This document shows positions 1-9,553 of a stretch of 64,000 nt of DNA, in pieces. The first letter of the stretch is position 1, and each line of letters starts with the position of its first letter. Both the position numbers and the translations under genes were made by a program. Under the pieces are notes generated by a model. It saw only the letters and a list, made by a program, of their open reading frames with translations, was not told the DNA's origin and did not search any database. Source of the stretch: Zea mays. Lineage: Eukaryota > Streptophyta > Magnoliopsida > Poales > Poaceae. The stretch is from contig NC_050098.1 in NCBI RefSeq assembly GCF_902167145.1, positions 17,566,501 through 17,630,500 on the forward strand, given 5' to 3'.

Positions 1-2
1 AT

Positions 3-2126
3 GAGTTTAATTATGAAAAATGGAATGCCAAGGCCAAAAACACCCTTTTTAGAGGCCTTTGCAAAGATGTGTTCAATAGAGTAAGAAATCATAAAAATGC
101 TCATGATTTGTGGATGGACATTTGTGCTTTACATGAAGGAACTAGAAGTGAGCGTGAGGAGAGATACCACATAGCCATGAGAAAGTTAAATTCTTTTGAA
201 ATGCTTGCTAATGAAAATGCTAATGCCATGTACTCACGTCTCAATATTCTTGTAGAGGAAGTTAATGGATTGGGGCTTACTCAAATCTCACAACCGGATG
301 TTGTGAGGAAGATTCTCAGTGTCCTCCCAATAGACAAATATGGACACATTGTCACTGTGCTACATCAAATGGATCTTTCAGTTACTACACCTACACAGAT
401 TTTGGGAAAGATCAATGCCCATGAGATGTACATGCACATCAACAACAAAGAAGAATCATCTTCCAAAAGAAAGGATTTGGCTCTCAAAGCAAATCATGAA
501 AGAAAAGGAAAATCCAAAGTACAAATTGAGGAAGAATCCTCAAGTGATGATGACCTTGATGCTAACATTGCCTTGATGGTGAGGAAGACCACCAAGATGT
601 TAAAGAAGCTCAACAGGGAAGGCATCAAATTTGATTCAAGAAAGAAGAAATTCTTTTCCAGCAAAAGAAAGCCCATCTCTGAGATGGATTGCTATAACTG
701 TGGAGAGCTTGGTCATCTTGCTCATCAATGTACCAAGCCCAAGAAGAACAAGTTCAAGGGCAAGAAAGAAGATGACAGCGACGATGAAAAGAAGGAAAAG
801 AAATTTTTCAAGAGGAAAGATGGGAAACAAAAGAGGTTCCACAAGAAGAAGAATGGAAAGGCATACATTGTTGGTGACTGGCTCACTGACATTGAGTCAT
901 CAAGTGGATCTTCTTCAAGTGAAGAAGAGAATGATGAAAAAGTTGCCGCCATCGCCGGGGACTTCTCTTCACCACCACCATCGCCATCATCGACTTCTCA
1001 CCTATGCCTTATGGCTAGGGGTGAACGGAAGGTACAAAATGATATTAATATTACTGATGATAGTGATAGTGATAGTGATGAGGAATTTGCTTCACCTTCA
1101 TATGATGAGCTAGCTGACTTGCTTAAAGAATATACTCAAATCATTAGAAAGTCAAAGGCTAAATGTGATAGGTTGAAAAATGAAAATGAATCTTTAAATG
1201 CAAAATATGACATAGTTATAAAGGCTAGTGATGAAATAAAAGAAGAAAATAAAATTATGTCATCAACTGTAAATGAGCTCACAAACTCCCTAAAAGATGC
1301 TAAGGAAAAATATGACAAATTAAATGAAGCTAATAGGGAGTTACAAAATAGACTAGTAAAGATCAAGGAAGACTATACTCAAATTAAATTTGATCATGAC
1401 AATCTTCTTGTTGAAAATGAACTTTTATCTTGCAAAACACATGAGGCTATTAACCCTGTTGTTAAGATTGATGTAGCAACCTCATGTGATGATTTGAGTC
1501 AAGAAGAGCAAACTAGTCTACATGCTGAATTGACTGAAAAAGTTGAAGTCCTGACTTTAGACAACCAAAAATTGAAGAATTACTTGACTGATGCAACTAC
1601 TAGAGGAAAGGTCGCTATTGAGAACAATGATTTCAACAATGAGTTGGCAGTGGATAATCAAAGGCTTAAAAATGAGGTCAAGAAACTAAAAAGTGAAAAT
1701 GAACATCTTGCAACAAGTGTGCAAAAGTTCAACAAGGGTCAATACCTCCAAAATGAGCTGCTTATGAACATTGTCATGAAAAACAACAAGAGTGGTATTG
1801 GATACAATGCTTTTGTGCAAAAGAAAGCTACCACTCAATACAAGCCAAAGCAGACTCACAGGCCTATCAAATGCTTTGAGTGTGGAAATGAAGGTCATTT
1901 ATCCCACAACTGCAAAGCCAAACCACCAACTCCCTTGCCTAAGCACTCAAGACCATTTGCTTTCAATGCTCATTATGTTCTAAGAAAGGTTGCAAATGGA
2001 AAGGTCAAAGTTACATTCCTAGGTCCACCAAACAAGAGTAGACCTAGACAAATCTGGGTTGCAAAGTCTTTGATTGAGAGAGTCACTGGTCCTATGCAGT
2101 ATAGGGCCCTCAAAACTCAAGCTTGA
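3..2126 (+). CDS. gag: Gag polyprotein of element A (5'-partial)
   Basis: The frame is open from base 3, so the true start lies upstream of the window; the first in-frame ATG at 69 is internal. The N-terminal part (about 80-450) is a UBN2-type copia gag domain. Two CCHC zinc knuckles (CX2CX4HX4C) are visible: C-Y-N-C...H...C at 690-731 and C-F-E-C...H...C at 1872-1913. Between them are Lys-rich and Ser/Asp/Glu-rich stretches and a long charged, heptad-like region (about 1130-1750) likely to be coiled coil. This is the structural protein that would pack element RNA into virus-like particles. The frame is undamaged and ends in TGA at 2124-2126. Pol follows 18 bases later in another frame. Confidence 0.9.
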   Translation, partial: EFNYEKWNAKAKNTLFRGLCKDVFNRVRNHKNAHDLWMDICALHEGTRSEREERYHIAMRKLNSFEMLANENANAMYSRLNILVEEVNGLGLTQISQPDVVRKILSVLPIDKYGHIVTVLHQMDLSVTTPTQILGKINAHEMYMHINNKEESSSKRKDLALKANHERKGKSKVQIEEESSSDDDLDANIALMVRKTTKMLKKLNREGIKFDSRKKKFFSSKRKPISEMDCYNCGELGHLAHQCTKPKKNKFKGKKEDDSDDEKKEKKFFKRKDGKQKRFHKKKNGKAYIVGDWLTDIESSSGSSSSEEENDEKVAAIAGDFSSPPPSPSSTSHLCLMARGERKVQNDINITDDSDSDSDEEFASPSYDELADLLKEYTQIIRKSKAKCDRLKNENESLNAKYDIVIKASDEIKEENKIMSSTVNELTNSLKDAKEKYDKLNEANRELQNRLVKIKEDYTQIKFDHDNLLVENELLSCKTHEAINPVVKIDVATSCDDLSQEEQTSLHAELTEKVEVLTLDNQKLKNYLTDATTRGKVAIENNDFNNELAVDNQRLKNEVKKLKSENEHLATSVQKFNKGQYLQNELLMNIVMKNNKSGIGYNAFVQKKATTQYKPKQTHRPIKCFECGNEGHLSHNCKAKPPTPLPKHSRPFAFNAHYVLRKVANGKVKVTFLGPPNKSRPRQIWVAKSLIERVTGPMQYRALKTQA

Positions 2127-2143
2127 ATTGTCTGTGGATGTAG

Positions 2144-3661
2144 GTGAACTACAAAACCGGTGGGAGCCATTGGGTTATTGACAGTGGATGCACACAACAT
2201 ATGACAGGCAACCCACGGATGTTCACCTCACTTGATGAGAATGTTGATGGACAAGATAAAATCACATTTGGAGACAATTCAAAAGGAAAAGTGCAAGGAC
2301 TTGGCAAGGTGGCAATTTCAAATGATTTATCAATATCAAATGTTCTCTTAGTTGCACCTTTGAGCTTCAATTTATTATCAGTGGGTCAACTCTGTGATCT
2401 TGGACTTCAATGCTTATTCACTCCAGCAGAGGTTATTGTAACAAAGATGGATGATGAATCAATGGTATTCAAGGGATTTAGATACAACAACCTCTACTTA
2501 GTGGATTTCACTTCAGAAGATGCAGACTTAAGAACTTGCCTCTTCACCAAAGCTTCACTTGGATGGCTCTGGCATAGGAGGCTTGCACATGTTGGGATGA
2601 GCACACTCAAGAAGGTATTAAAGAAAGATATGGTTAGAGGATTAAAGGATGTGGTGTTTGAAAAAGACAAGCCATGCAGTGCATGTCAAGCTGGAAAGCA
2701 AGTTGCTAATACACATCCTACTAAAGCTTTCATGTCAACATCAAGGCCACTGGAACTACTTCATATGGATTTATTTGGACCTACAAATTATGTAAGTGCC
2801 GGTGGCAACCTCTACTGTCTAGTGATTGTTGATGACTTCTCAAGATACACTTGGGTGTTCTTTCTCCATGACAAATCTGAAGTTGCATCTATATTCAAGA
2901 AGTTTGCCAAGAAAGCACAAAATGAATTTGATTGCAAGATCAAAAAGATTAGAAGTGATAATGACAAAGAATTTGACAACACCAACATTCATGAGTACTG
3001 TGATGAAATTGGGATCAAGCATGAAGTATCTGCCACATACACACCTCAACAAAATGGAGTTGTTGAAAGGAAAAATAGGACCTTGATCACTCTTGCAAGA
3101 ACAATGATTGATGAGTATAACACACCGGAGAGGTTTTGGGCCGAAGCTGTCAACACTGCATGTTATGCATCAAACAGGCTATTTCCTCACCGGCTGCTTG
3201 CGAAGACTCCCTATGAACTGCTAAATGGGAAAAAGCCAGACGTCTCCTTCTTTCGGGTGTTTGGATGCAAATGCTATATCTTCAAGAAACGCCATCACCT
3301 AGGGAAGTTTCAAAGACGTTGTGATATTGGTTTTCTTTTGGGTTATTCATTAAAGTCCAAAGCATATCGAGTATTCAATCATGCCACTGGCGTGGTAGAA
3401 GAAACATATGATGTGGAATTTGATGAGACTAATGGCTCCCAAGGAGCACTTGAGAATTTTGATGATGTAGGTGATGAGCCACTTAGGGAAGCAATGAAGA
3501 ACATGCCAATTGGAGCAATCAAACCAAAAGAAGATGAAGAAGAGGTGCAAAACATTGACAGGCCTTCTTCATCAAATGTACCACAAGATGATGAAAAGGA
3601 TGAGAGGCATGCAAATGAAGATACATTTGTCTCTCATGAACAAGCAAGGGTACAAGCCTAA
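2144..3661 (+). CDS. pol: Pol of element A, N-terminal part: aspartic protease and integrase
   Basis: The frame opens right after TAG (2141-2143), and its first codon is GTG, so it is probably made as part of a polyprotein. The protease active site D-S-G is at about 2180-2188 (VIDSGCTQHMTG context). The GAG-pre-integrase/zinc part has H...H (WHRRLAHVGM, about 2568-2600) and C-x-x-C (CSACQAGK, about 2674). The integrase core has D in MDLFGP (about 2766), D in RSDN (about 2955) and E in VVERKN (about 3063). The residue after RSDN is Asp where the family has Gly, a possible weakening change. The C-terminal GKKP and F-G-C-K region is present. It ends at TAA (3659-3661), and the same frame continues into RT, so this is one in-frame stop within pol. 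Confidence 0.9.
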   Translation: MNYKTGGSHWVIDSGCTQHMTGNPRMFTSLDENVDGQDKITFGDNSKGKVQGLGKVAISNDLSISNVLLVAPLSFNLLSVGQLCDLGLQCLFTPAEVIVTKMDDESMVFKGFRYNNLYLVDFTSEDADLRTCLFTKASLGWLWHRRLAHVGMSTLKKVLKKDMVRGLKDVVFEKDKPCSACQAGKQVANTHPTKAFMSTSRPLELLHMDLFGPTNYVSAGGNLYCLVIVDDFSRYTWVFFLHDKSEVASIFKKFAKKAQNEFDCKIKKIRSDNDKEFDNTNIHEYCDEIGIKHEVSATYTPQQNGVVERKNRTLITLARTMIDEYNTPERFWAEAVNTACYASNRLFPHRLLAKTPYELLNGKKPDVSFFRVFGCKCYIFKKRHHLGKFQRRCDIGFLLGYSLKSKAYRVFNHATGVVEETYDVEFDETNGSQGALENFDDVGDEPLREAMKNMPIGAIKPKEDEEEVQNIDRPSSSNVPQDDEKDERHANEDTFVSHEQARVQA

Positions 3662-5356
3662 GATGTTGATGCTCCAGGATCTTCTTCCCACAGGAGAAAT
3701 TCATCACTACTTCAAGCTCATCCTCAAAACCAAATCATCGGGAGTCCTTCACAAGGGGTTATTACTCGATCCCATAGACATGCTTCTTTTATTGAACATC
3801 ACTCCTTTGTTTCTTGTGTTGAGCCTACTTGTATAGATGAGGCGCTACAGGATCCGGACTGGGTGAATGCCATGCATGAAGAACTTAACAACTTCACCCG
3901 TAACAAAGTTTGGACCCTGGAGAAGCCCCCACAAGATGCAAGAATCATTGGAACAAAGTGGGTGTTCAGAAACAAACAAGATGATCAAGGTGTGATTGTA
4001 AGGAACAAGGCAAGACTTGTTGCAAAAGGATTCTCTCAAGTTGAAGGCTTAGATTTTGGAGAGACCTTTGCACCGGTTGCTCGACTGGAAGCCATCCGTA
4101 TCCTACTTGCATATGCATCATGCTATGAGATAAAACTTTATCAAATGGATGTAAAAAGTGCATTTTTAAATGGCTTCATAAATGAACTTGTATATGTTGA
4201 GCAACCGCCTGGATTTGAAGACCCTAGATATCCTAACCATGCTTACAGGTTGTCCAAGGCGCTTTATGGGCTAAAGCAAGCTCCAAGGGCTTGGTATGAG
4301 CGCCTTCGCGACTTCCTCATCGAAAAGGGCTTCAAGATCGGGACCGTCGACACAACTCTCTTCACAAAGAAACATAACGGTGATATTTTCATTTGTCAAG
4401 TATATGTTGATGACATAATCTTTGGCTCGACAAATGACTATCATTGCAAGGAATTTGGTGAGTTGATGTTGAAGGAGTTCGAGATGTCAATGATTGGTGA
4501 GCTAACGTACTTCCTCGGCTTTCAAGTCAAGCAAATGAAAGATGGTAACTTTCTCTCACAAGAGAAGTATACCAAAGACTTGTTGAAAAGGTTCAACATG
4601 GAGAAGTGCAAACCAATCAAGACTCCCATGCCTACAAATGGACATCTCGACCTAGATGAGGGAGGTAACCCGGTTAATCAAACTCTCTACCGTTCTATGA
4701 TTGGTAGTTTATTGTACCTTATCGCATCTAGGCCCGATATTATGTTTAGTGTCTGCATGTGTGCTAGATTTCAATCTAATCCTAAGAAAGCTCACCTTCG
4801 CGCTGTTAAGAGAATTCTTAGGTATCTCAGGCACACCACAAGCGTTGGTCTGTGGTATCCCAAAGGAGCTACTTTTGATTTAATTGGCTATTCCGATTCG
4901 GATTATGCCGGTTGCAAAATTGATAGGAAAAGTACTTCTGGGGGATGCCATCTGCTTGGTAGATCACTAGTTTCATGGACATCCAAAAAGCAAAATAGTG
5001 TTGCCTTGTCAACTGCCGAAGCGGAATACATTGCCGCGGGTGCTTGTTGCACACAGATTTTATATATGAAACAAACTCTTCTAGACTATGGCGTAGTTCT
5101 AGAAAAGGTACCTTTGTTGTGTGACAATGAGAGTGCTGTTAAAATTGCTAATAATCCTGTACAACACTCTCGCACCAAGCACATTGATATCCGTCATCAC
5201 TTCCTTAGAGATCATGTTGCTAAAGGAGATATCATTTTAGAAGGAGTGAGGTCGGAAGATCAATTAGCGGATATTTTCACTAAGCCACTTGATAAGACCC
5301 GCTTTTGCATGTTGAGGAATGAACTAAATATTCTTGATCTCAGAAATTTTAAGTAA
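3662..5356 (+). CDS. pol: Pol of element A, C-terminal part: reverse transcriptase and RNase H
   Basis: This is the same frame as the protease-integrase part, beyond the TAA; the first in-frame ATG is 3863. The RT_copia domain starts near [12 protein letters not shown]. It contains W-x-[47 protein letters not shown] and [14 protein letters not shown], with the catalytic YVDD at 4403-4414. The RNase H domain follows (GYSDSDYAG near 4888, [11 protein letters not shown] near 5008, CDNESA near 5120, [16 protein letters not shown] near 5168). The domain ends with the family's [11 protein letters not shown] and stops at TAA (5354-5356). All catalytic residues I can check are present. Translation would need readthrough of the TAA at 3659, so the copy is probably inactive. 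Confidence 0.9.
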   Translation, partial: DVDAPGSSSHRRNSSLLQAHPQNQIIGSPSQGVITRSHRHASFIEHHSFVSCVEPTCIDEALQDPDWVNAMHEELNNFTRNKVWTLEKPPQDARIIGTKWVFRNKQDDQGVIVRNKARLVAKGFSQVEGLDFGETFAPVARLEAIRILLAYASCYEIKLYQMDVKSAFLNGFINELVYVEQPPGFEDPRYPNHAYRLSKALYGLKQAPRAWYERLRDFLIEKGFKIGTVDTTLFTKKHNGDIFICQVYVDDIIFGSTNDYHCKEFGELMLKEFEMSMIGELTYFLGFQVKQMKDGNFLSQEKYTKDLLKRFNMEKCKPIKTPMPTNGHLDLDEGGNPVNQTLYRSMIGSLLYLIASRPDIMFSVCMCARFQSNPKKAHLRAVKRILRYLRHTTSVGLWYPKGATFDLIGYSDSDYAGCKIDRKSTSGGCHLLGRSLVSWTSKKQNSVALSTAEAEYIAAGACCTQILYMKQTLLDYGVVLEKVPLLCDNESAVKIANNPVQHSRTKHIDIRHHFLRDHVAKGDIILEGVRSEDQLADIFTKPLDKTRFCMLRNELNILDLRNFK

Positions 5357-7011
5357 AATGTCAAATGGTGTTGTCAAGCTTGCATTGCATGTTTAAATTT
5401 CTTGTATTGCATCTAGGGCTTGTCTAACCTAGTTGAGATAACCGCCAACAAAGCGAGTGAAAAAGCTTAACTCGGATCAAACTTGACAAGTCTTAGTTTT
5501 AAGCTTTTAGCACTTAAATTCTTACTTTCTATGCAATTGTTGGTTCTTGAAATATGCATGAGGTACTGCACTTAGGGGGAGTATTCAAAACTCAAATCAC
5601 TCATGAAAACCTCTAGTGCAAGCCAAAATGCAAATTTCACCATTTGCCTATTTTCTCTAAAAATTATCTAGCCTATGGCAAAATATTTTGAAAAGTATAT
5701 GAGGGTGCCAATACCTGTCCCAACAAGTGTTATTTTGTGTGATTATAAGTTGGGATTTGGTTTGGTTGAAAGTTAGATAGAAAAATTCAAAATTTTCCAA
5801 TCTTCCCTCTGTCTGGGCTCACCGGACAGTCCGGTGTGCACCGGACACTGCACTGTGCAATGTCCGGTGTACCGGCAGCCGCGCGCTAAAAATCCTTTTT
5901 CCTGTGCGCTGTCCGGTGGTTCACCGGACAGCTGTTGTGCGCTGTCCGGTGTGCACCGGACAGGCACTGTAGACTGTCCGGTGCGCCCATATCGCGTTTT
6001 AAAAAAAGGCCTCCAGCCCGAGACCGAGCCAGAGGCTCATTTCTTCTCCCCTGCCAGCGATTTCTCTCTGTCTCTGACGTTTCCTCCCCTCGCCGGCGAC
6101 CATCTCTCCCCGGCAGCGATCCCACGGCGACCTTGTGCTTCTCTTCATCCCTCTCGGTGAGCAGCCCCTCTCTCCCTCGGTTTTCCTCCCTCTCTGTTCT
6201 GGTGAGCAGAGGCTCCCATTTCCACCCCTTTGTGCTTTTTTTCCAAATTCTTGAGAATCTCTATGAATCCAAATGGTTGCAAGTGTTCCTCTGTATTCCT
6301 TAAGTACTCCTGCAGGTTCTCAGCTCCTAAGGGAGGGTTTCACAACCTAAATCGACTCCATCTCCCAAAACCTAATTCACCGCACGCCAAGTGTTCGGTG
6401 AAATGCCCAAACCAGCCAAAAATGCTCCAATTGAACCCAAATTTTTCACACACCTTCACAACACTTCCAGTAACACCTTTGCCAATTTTCACGCCAATCC
6501 GAGATTCCAGGCCTTAATTTCATAAAATTTCCCGTTTCGAGCGATCGTTTCCGAGCCAAGTGCCCAAATCTCTTTTTCTTCGCCTAAATTCAAACCAAGC
6601 ACACACTTCACTCATTTTCACCTATATAAACCTATTCGTGAAGTATAGGCTCAATTCCATGTCGTTTCGTGCCTCAATTCAAATTCCAAACCTCCTATGA
6701 CACTATTTATCGTTCAAACGTCGTTTTCACGCCGTTTGACCTATCGATCGTCTCGTCTCGTGTTTTCTGTGCCATATTTCTCTGTGTATGTATTTATTCA
6801 CATTTCATATACTTATGATTATGTGACTAATACGTGCTCACCTCTTCTGTCATTTCAGTGACCTTGATTGCCCGTGTGCCGTCTCCTGTTCTGACTGGAT
6901 CGTCACCTCTCGTGTGAGCTTTCCAGGTAGTCATCTCATCTTTTGCTAATCTATCGGACTTTTTTGCTCTATGCTTAGTCACTCTCTCTCATTTGCAGAC
7001 ATCAGTTCAGG
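5357..7011 (+). other. Spacer between pol and the post-pol gene of element A
   Basis: This is 1.65 kb without a credible coding frame. It holds a PPT-like TTAGGGGGAG near 5572 and an array of CCGGAC/GTCCGG dyads at 5820-5985, the same motif found in the LTRs. A TATA-like CCTATATAAA lies at 6621-6630. Near 6853-6860 and 6987-6998 are pyrimidine tracts ending in TTTCAG and TTTGCAG, the latter 13 bases before the ATG at 7012. The layout suggests a leader with intron signals for the downstream gene. No transcript data support this, so it remains inference. Confidence 0.5.
5820..5985. repeat. Internal palindrome array (CACCGGACAGTCCGGTG-type)
   Basis: One perfect 17-base dyad, CACCGGACAGTCCGGTG, lies at 5820-5836. 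It is followed by half-site pairs around 5838-5878, 5909-5931 and 5941-5985, spaced by short linkers. The same dyad is otherwise confined to LTRs in this window. Its presence between pol and the post-pol gene may mean a regulatory role or an LTR-derived segment. Confidence 0.75.
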
Positions 7012-9120
7012 ATGCCGCGCACGAAGAATGTGTCGGCGCCAGGGGGAGGCGATGATGAGGATCCTCGTCGCCCCTTCAGGCAGGTCAAGGGCAAGACCGT
7101 TTACTTGGAGCAGCAGGAAGGCCGCAAGAAGCGGCGTACGGACAGAGCAGCCCGTGCAGCGGCAGCCGCAGCAGCAGCCGCTGCGCAGGCCGAGCTTGGA
7201 GATCAGCCGCAGACTCCGTCAGATCAGATCGCATATCGTGTTCGTCGTCTCGCCTCCCGGTGCTCCTCCACTCACACCTCTGCTTCCACTCCGCCACCCA
7301 CTCTGCCTGCTCCTGTCACTCCTGTTACGCCATCCACCACCACAGCCATACCCACTACCTCCACTACGCCAGCTTCCACTGCTCCTCCTCCTCCCGCTCC
7401 CGCTTCAGCTCCTCCTGTCCCTCCACCTCGATTCCGGGAGCGCGATGAGACTGAGGTACAAGCACTTGCTGCGGATCCTAGACTGTTTGACCTTCAGCGT
7501 GCTACAGCGGCACGGGTACGTAGGTTCAGATACGTACCCGTGGAGTCTTGGTTACCAGCTCAGAGGGACCCTGCAGCAGTTGACCTATTCAGCACACGTA
7601 TTCAGGAGTCATTTTTCAGAGCCCAGATGTCTGCTCAGATAGCTCTGTGAGTGCACCGGCTTTTGGATCTTTCAGCCTTTCTGCTTGCATCCGGTGCTGA
7701 CTCTGAGGCACACCTCACATATCTGCCTGGCCTTCAGACCCTTTTGACTACCAGTGGCAGGTATATTGAGGAGTGGGTACGAGTCTTCTACGCCTCTGTA
7801 TGGATTGACCCGGATCATCACTGGATGAGGTTTCGTTTTGAGCGCGAGGATGTCACCATTACTGCCAGTCAGATTCGCTAGCTTTTTGGATTTCCCGAGT
7901 CGACGACTCGTCTTCACAGCCTCTGCTACGACACTTCTGACCCTCCTCGTCGCCCTCACGGCGGTGTGGCTCCGGGTACAGCTCACGTCGCGGCTCTGTT
8001 CCGCCCGCCCTTCATAGATGGGTCGCGACGTTCACCGACAGATTTTACTACAGCAGCCAAGTATTTATATGAGCTTATCAGACGGACTCTTCTGTCGAGG
8101 ATGGGATACAGGGAGGCTACCACACATATTCAGCTTTGGCTCCTTGGTGCCCTGGTCTCTCACTCTGAGTTCGACGTCGTGGACTTCCTTCTTTGTGAGA
8201 TCGAGGACACCGTTTTGGATGGGATTCGTGCTCGTCGGCAGTTGCCCTATGCTCACTACTTGTGCCACATCTTTGCGCAGCTGATTCAGCCTCCTCGGTT
8301 TCAGGGCACACTTGAGGCCTCACGCCTCGTTTTTGGATCCTACCGTCCTGCGCCTGAGACTCCTGTGCCAGCTTCTGCTCCTGTTTTTGACTCTCAGGCC
8401 GAGGATGCAGCTCTTCATCAGTTCGACACTCAGGATACAGCAGCTGATGATGATGATGATGATGATTTTGGGGTTCCTCCTCTGCCTCCTATGCCTCCAC
8501 GCTCACATGATCATGAGGCTAGGAGTTCTAGTGCTGCCCCTGCTGCCCCTCCGGCTATGGACCCTGCTCTTGCTTCGATTCTGGCTCACCTGGCAGTCGA
8601 GCAGGCCCGGTTATCTGAGTAGATGCTCTCAATGTTTCAGAACATGCAGGATAGGCAGGATGCGCTTCAGCAGCAGCTACTTCAGGATCGGGCTGAGAGC
8701 AGGGCATTCATGGCTCTTATGCTACAGCAGTCTGGTGTCTCAGTTCCTCTAGTTCAGTCTGCTCCACCTCCTCCGCTTTACGCTCCTGTTGTGCCAGCGA
8801 TTTTGTCAGGACCCCCTGTTGGTACTTCTCCGCTCCGGCCGGTCACTTTGGCTTTCACCTCTCCGGCTCTCAGCTCTGTCTGCCCGCAGCCGCCAGTGCC
8901 ACCAGCGTCTGATGTTACCACTACTGTTGTGGCAGTATCTGTGACCACTTCTGTTCCGGCAGCTCCTGCAGCGCGGCCTCAGTCCGAGTCAGTACCAGCT
9001 CCAGCTTCTACCGCAGATCCTGGATCCGAGACTGACTCTGACCCTCCGCCGGCGTTCGCTCTGCTGCCTCGACCGCGACCGGACGCGCCCCCGCTGCCTC
9101 CTCCCGCTTCAGATGTTTAG
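7012..9120 (+). pseudogene. Post-pol 'env-like' gene of element A, broken by three in-frame stops
   Basis: One frame of about 703 codons runs from ATG 7012 to TAG 9118-9120 and is interrupted by TGA (7648-7650), TAG (7879-7881) and TAG (8620-8622), with no frameshift. The N-terminus is basic and Ala-rich (after MPRTKN), then comes a Pro/Thr/Ser/Ala-rich linker (about 7260-7430). The central folded part (about 7440-8300) contains FYASVW and LFGFP, resembling the 'putative plant transposon protein' domain often found in plant retroelements. An Asp run at 8445-8465, a Gln-rich helical stretch (about 8620-8720) and a Pro-rich tail follow. Some Siviruses/Sireviruses carry a gene here that is called env-like by position. 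I see no clear signal peptide or membrane anchor, so 'env' is only a positional label. Each stop can be explained by a single C-to-T change. Confidence 0.75.
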
Positions 9121-9553
9121 GTTCGGGTGCCCTTTTGGTGTTTGACGCCAAAGGGGGAGAGATATGAGTTGTGAGAGCTAGGGGGAGTTAGAGAGTTAGT
9201 AGAGAGTCATTTTGGTGTAATATATGTGCTTGCTACTCTCTGTACTAGCTTGATGTTTTTGGCTCACAAACTCGATATATACTCTCGTTGCTTATGATTG
9301 ACTGTGTGTATTATGTTTTCACCTTATATTTTATCACCAGTCTTCTTGTTCTTGTTTCATTGATTTAACTTCACTTTTATATGAACAAGAATCTTATGAT
9401 GTGTATGCGCTCACTCTTATTATTATGGTACACGTTCTTTCTGTCAAAGATTACTGAGTATAACTAACCATCCTTCCTATTGACAGAAACTTCAAAACAA
9501 ACTACTCTCACAAAATTTGTAAGGTTGTCATCAATCACCAAAAAGGGGGAGAT
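9121..9553 (+). other. 3' untranslated internal region and polypurine tract of element A
   Basis: This is noncoding. It has repeated purine tracts: AAAGGGGGAGAG near 9150, GGGGGAG near 9181, and the LTR-adjacent AAAAGGGGGAGA at 9541-9552, which is the likely plus-strand primer. Multiple purine tracts near the 3' end are usual in Sireviruses. Confidence 0.75.

Noticed and set aside
5820..5985. CRISPR-like array of short repeats
   Set aside because: The repeats are palindromes with irregular spacing in a plant retrotransposon; no spacer structure and no cas genes.
7012..9120. A functional viral envelope gene
   Set aside because: It is broken by three stops, and no signal peptide, fusion peptide or membrane anchor is visible; the env label is positional only.
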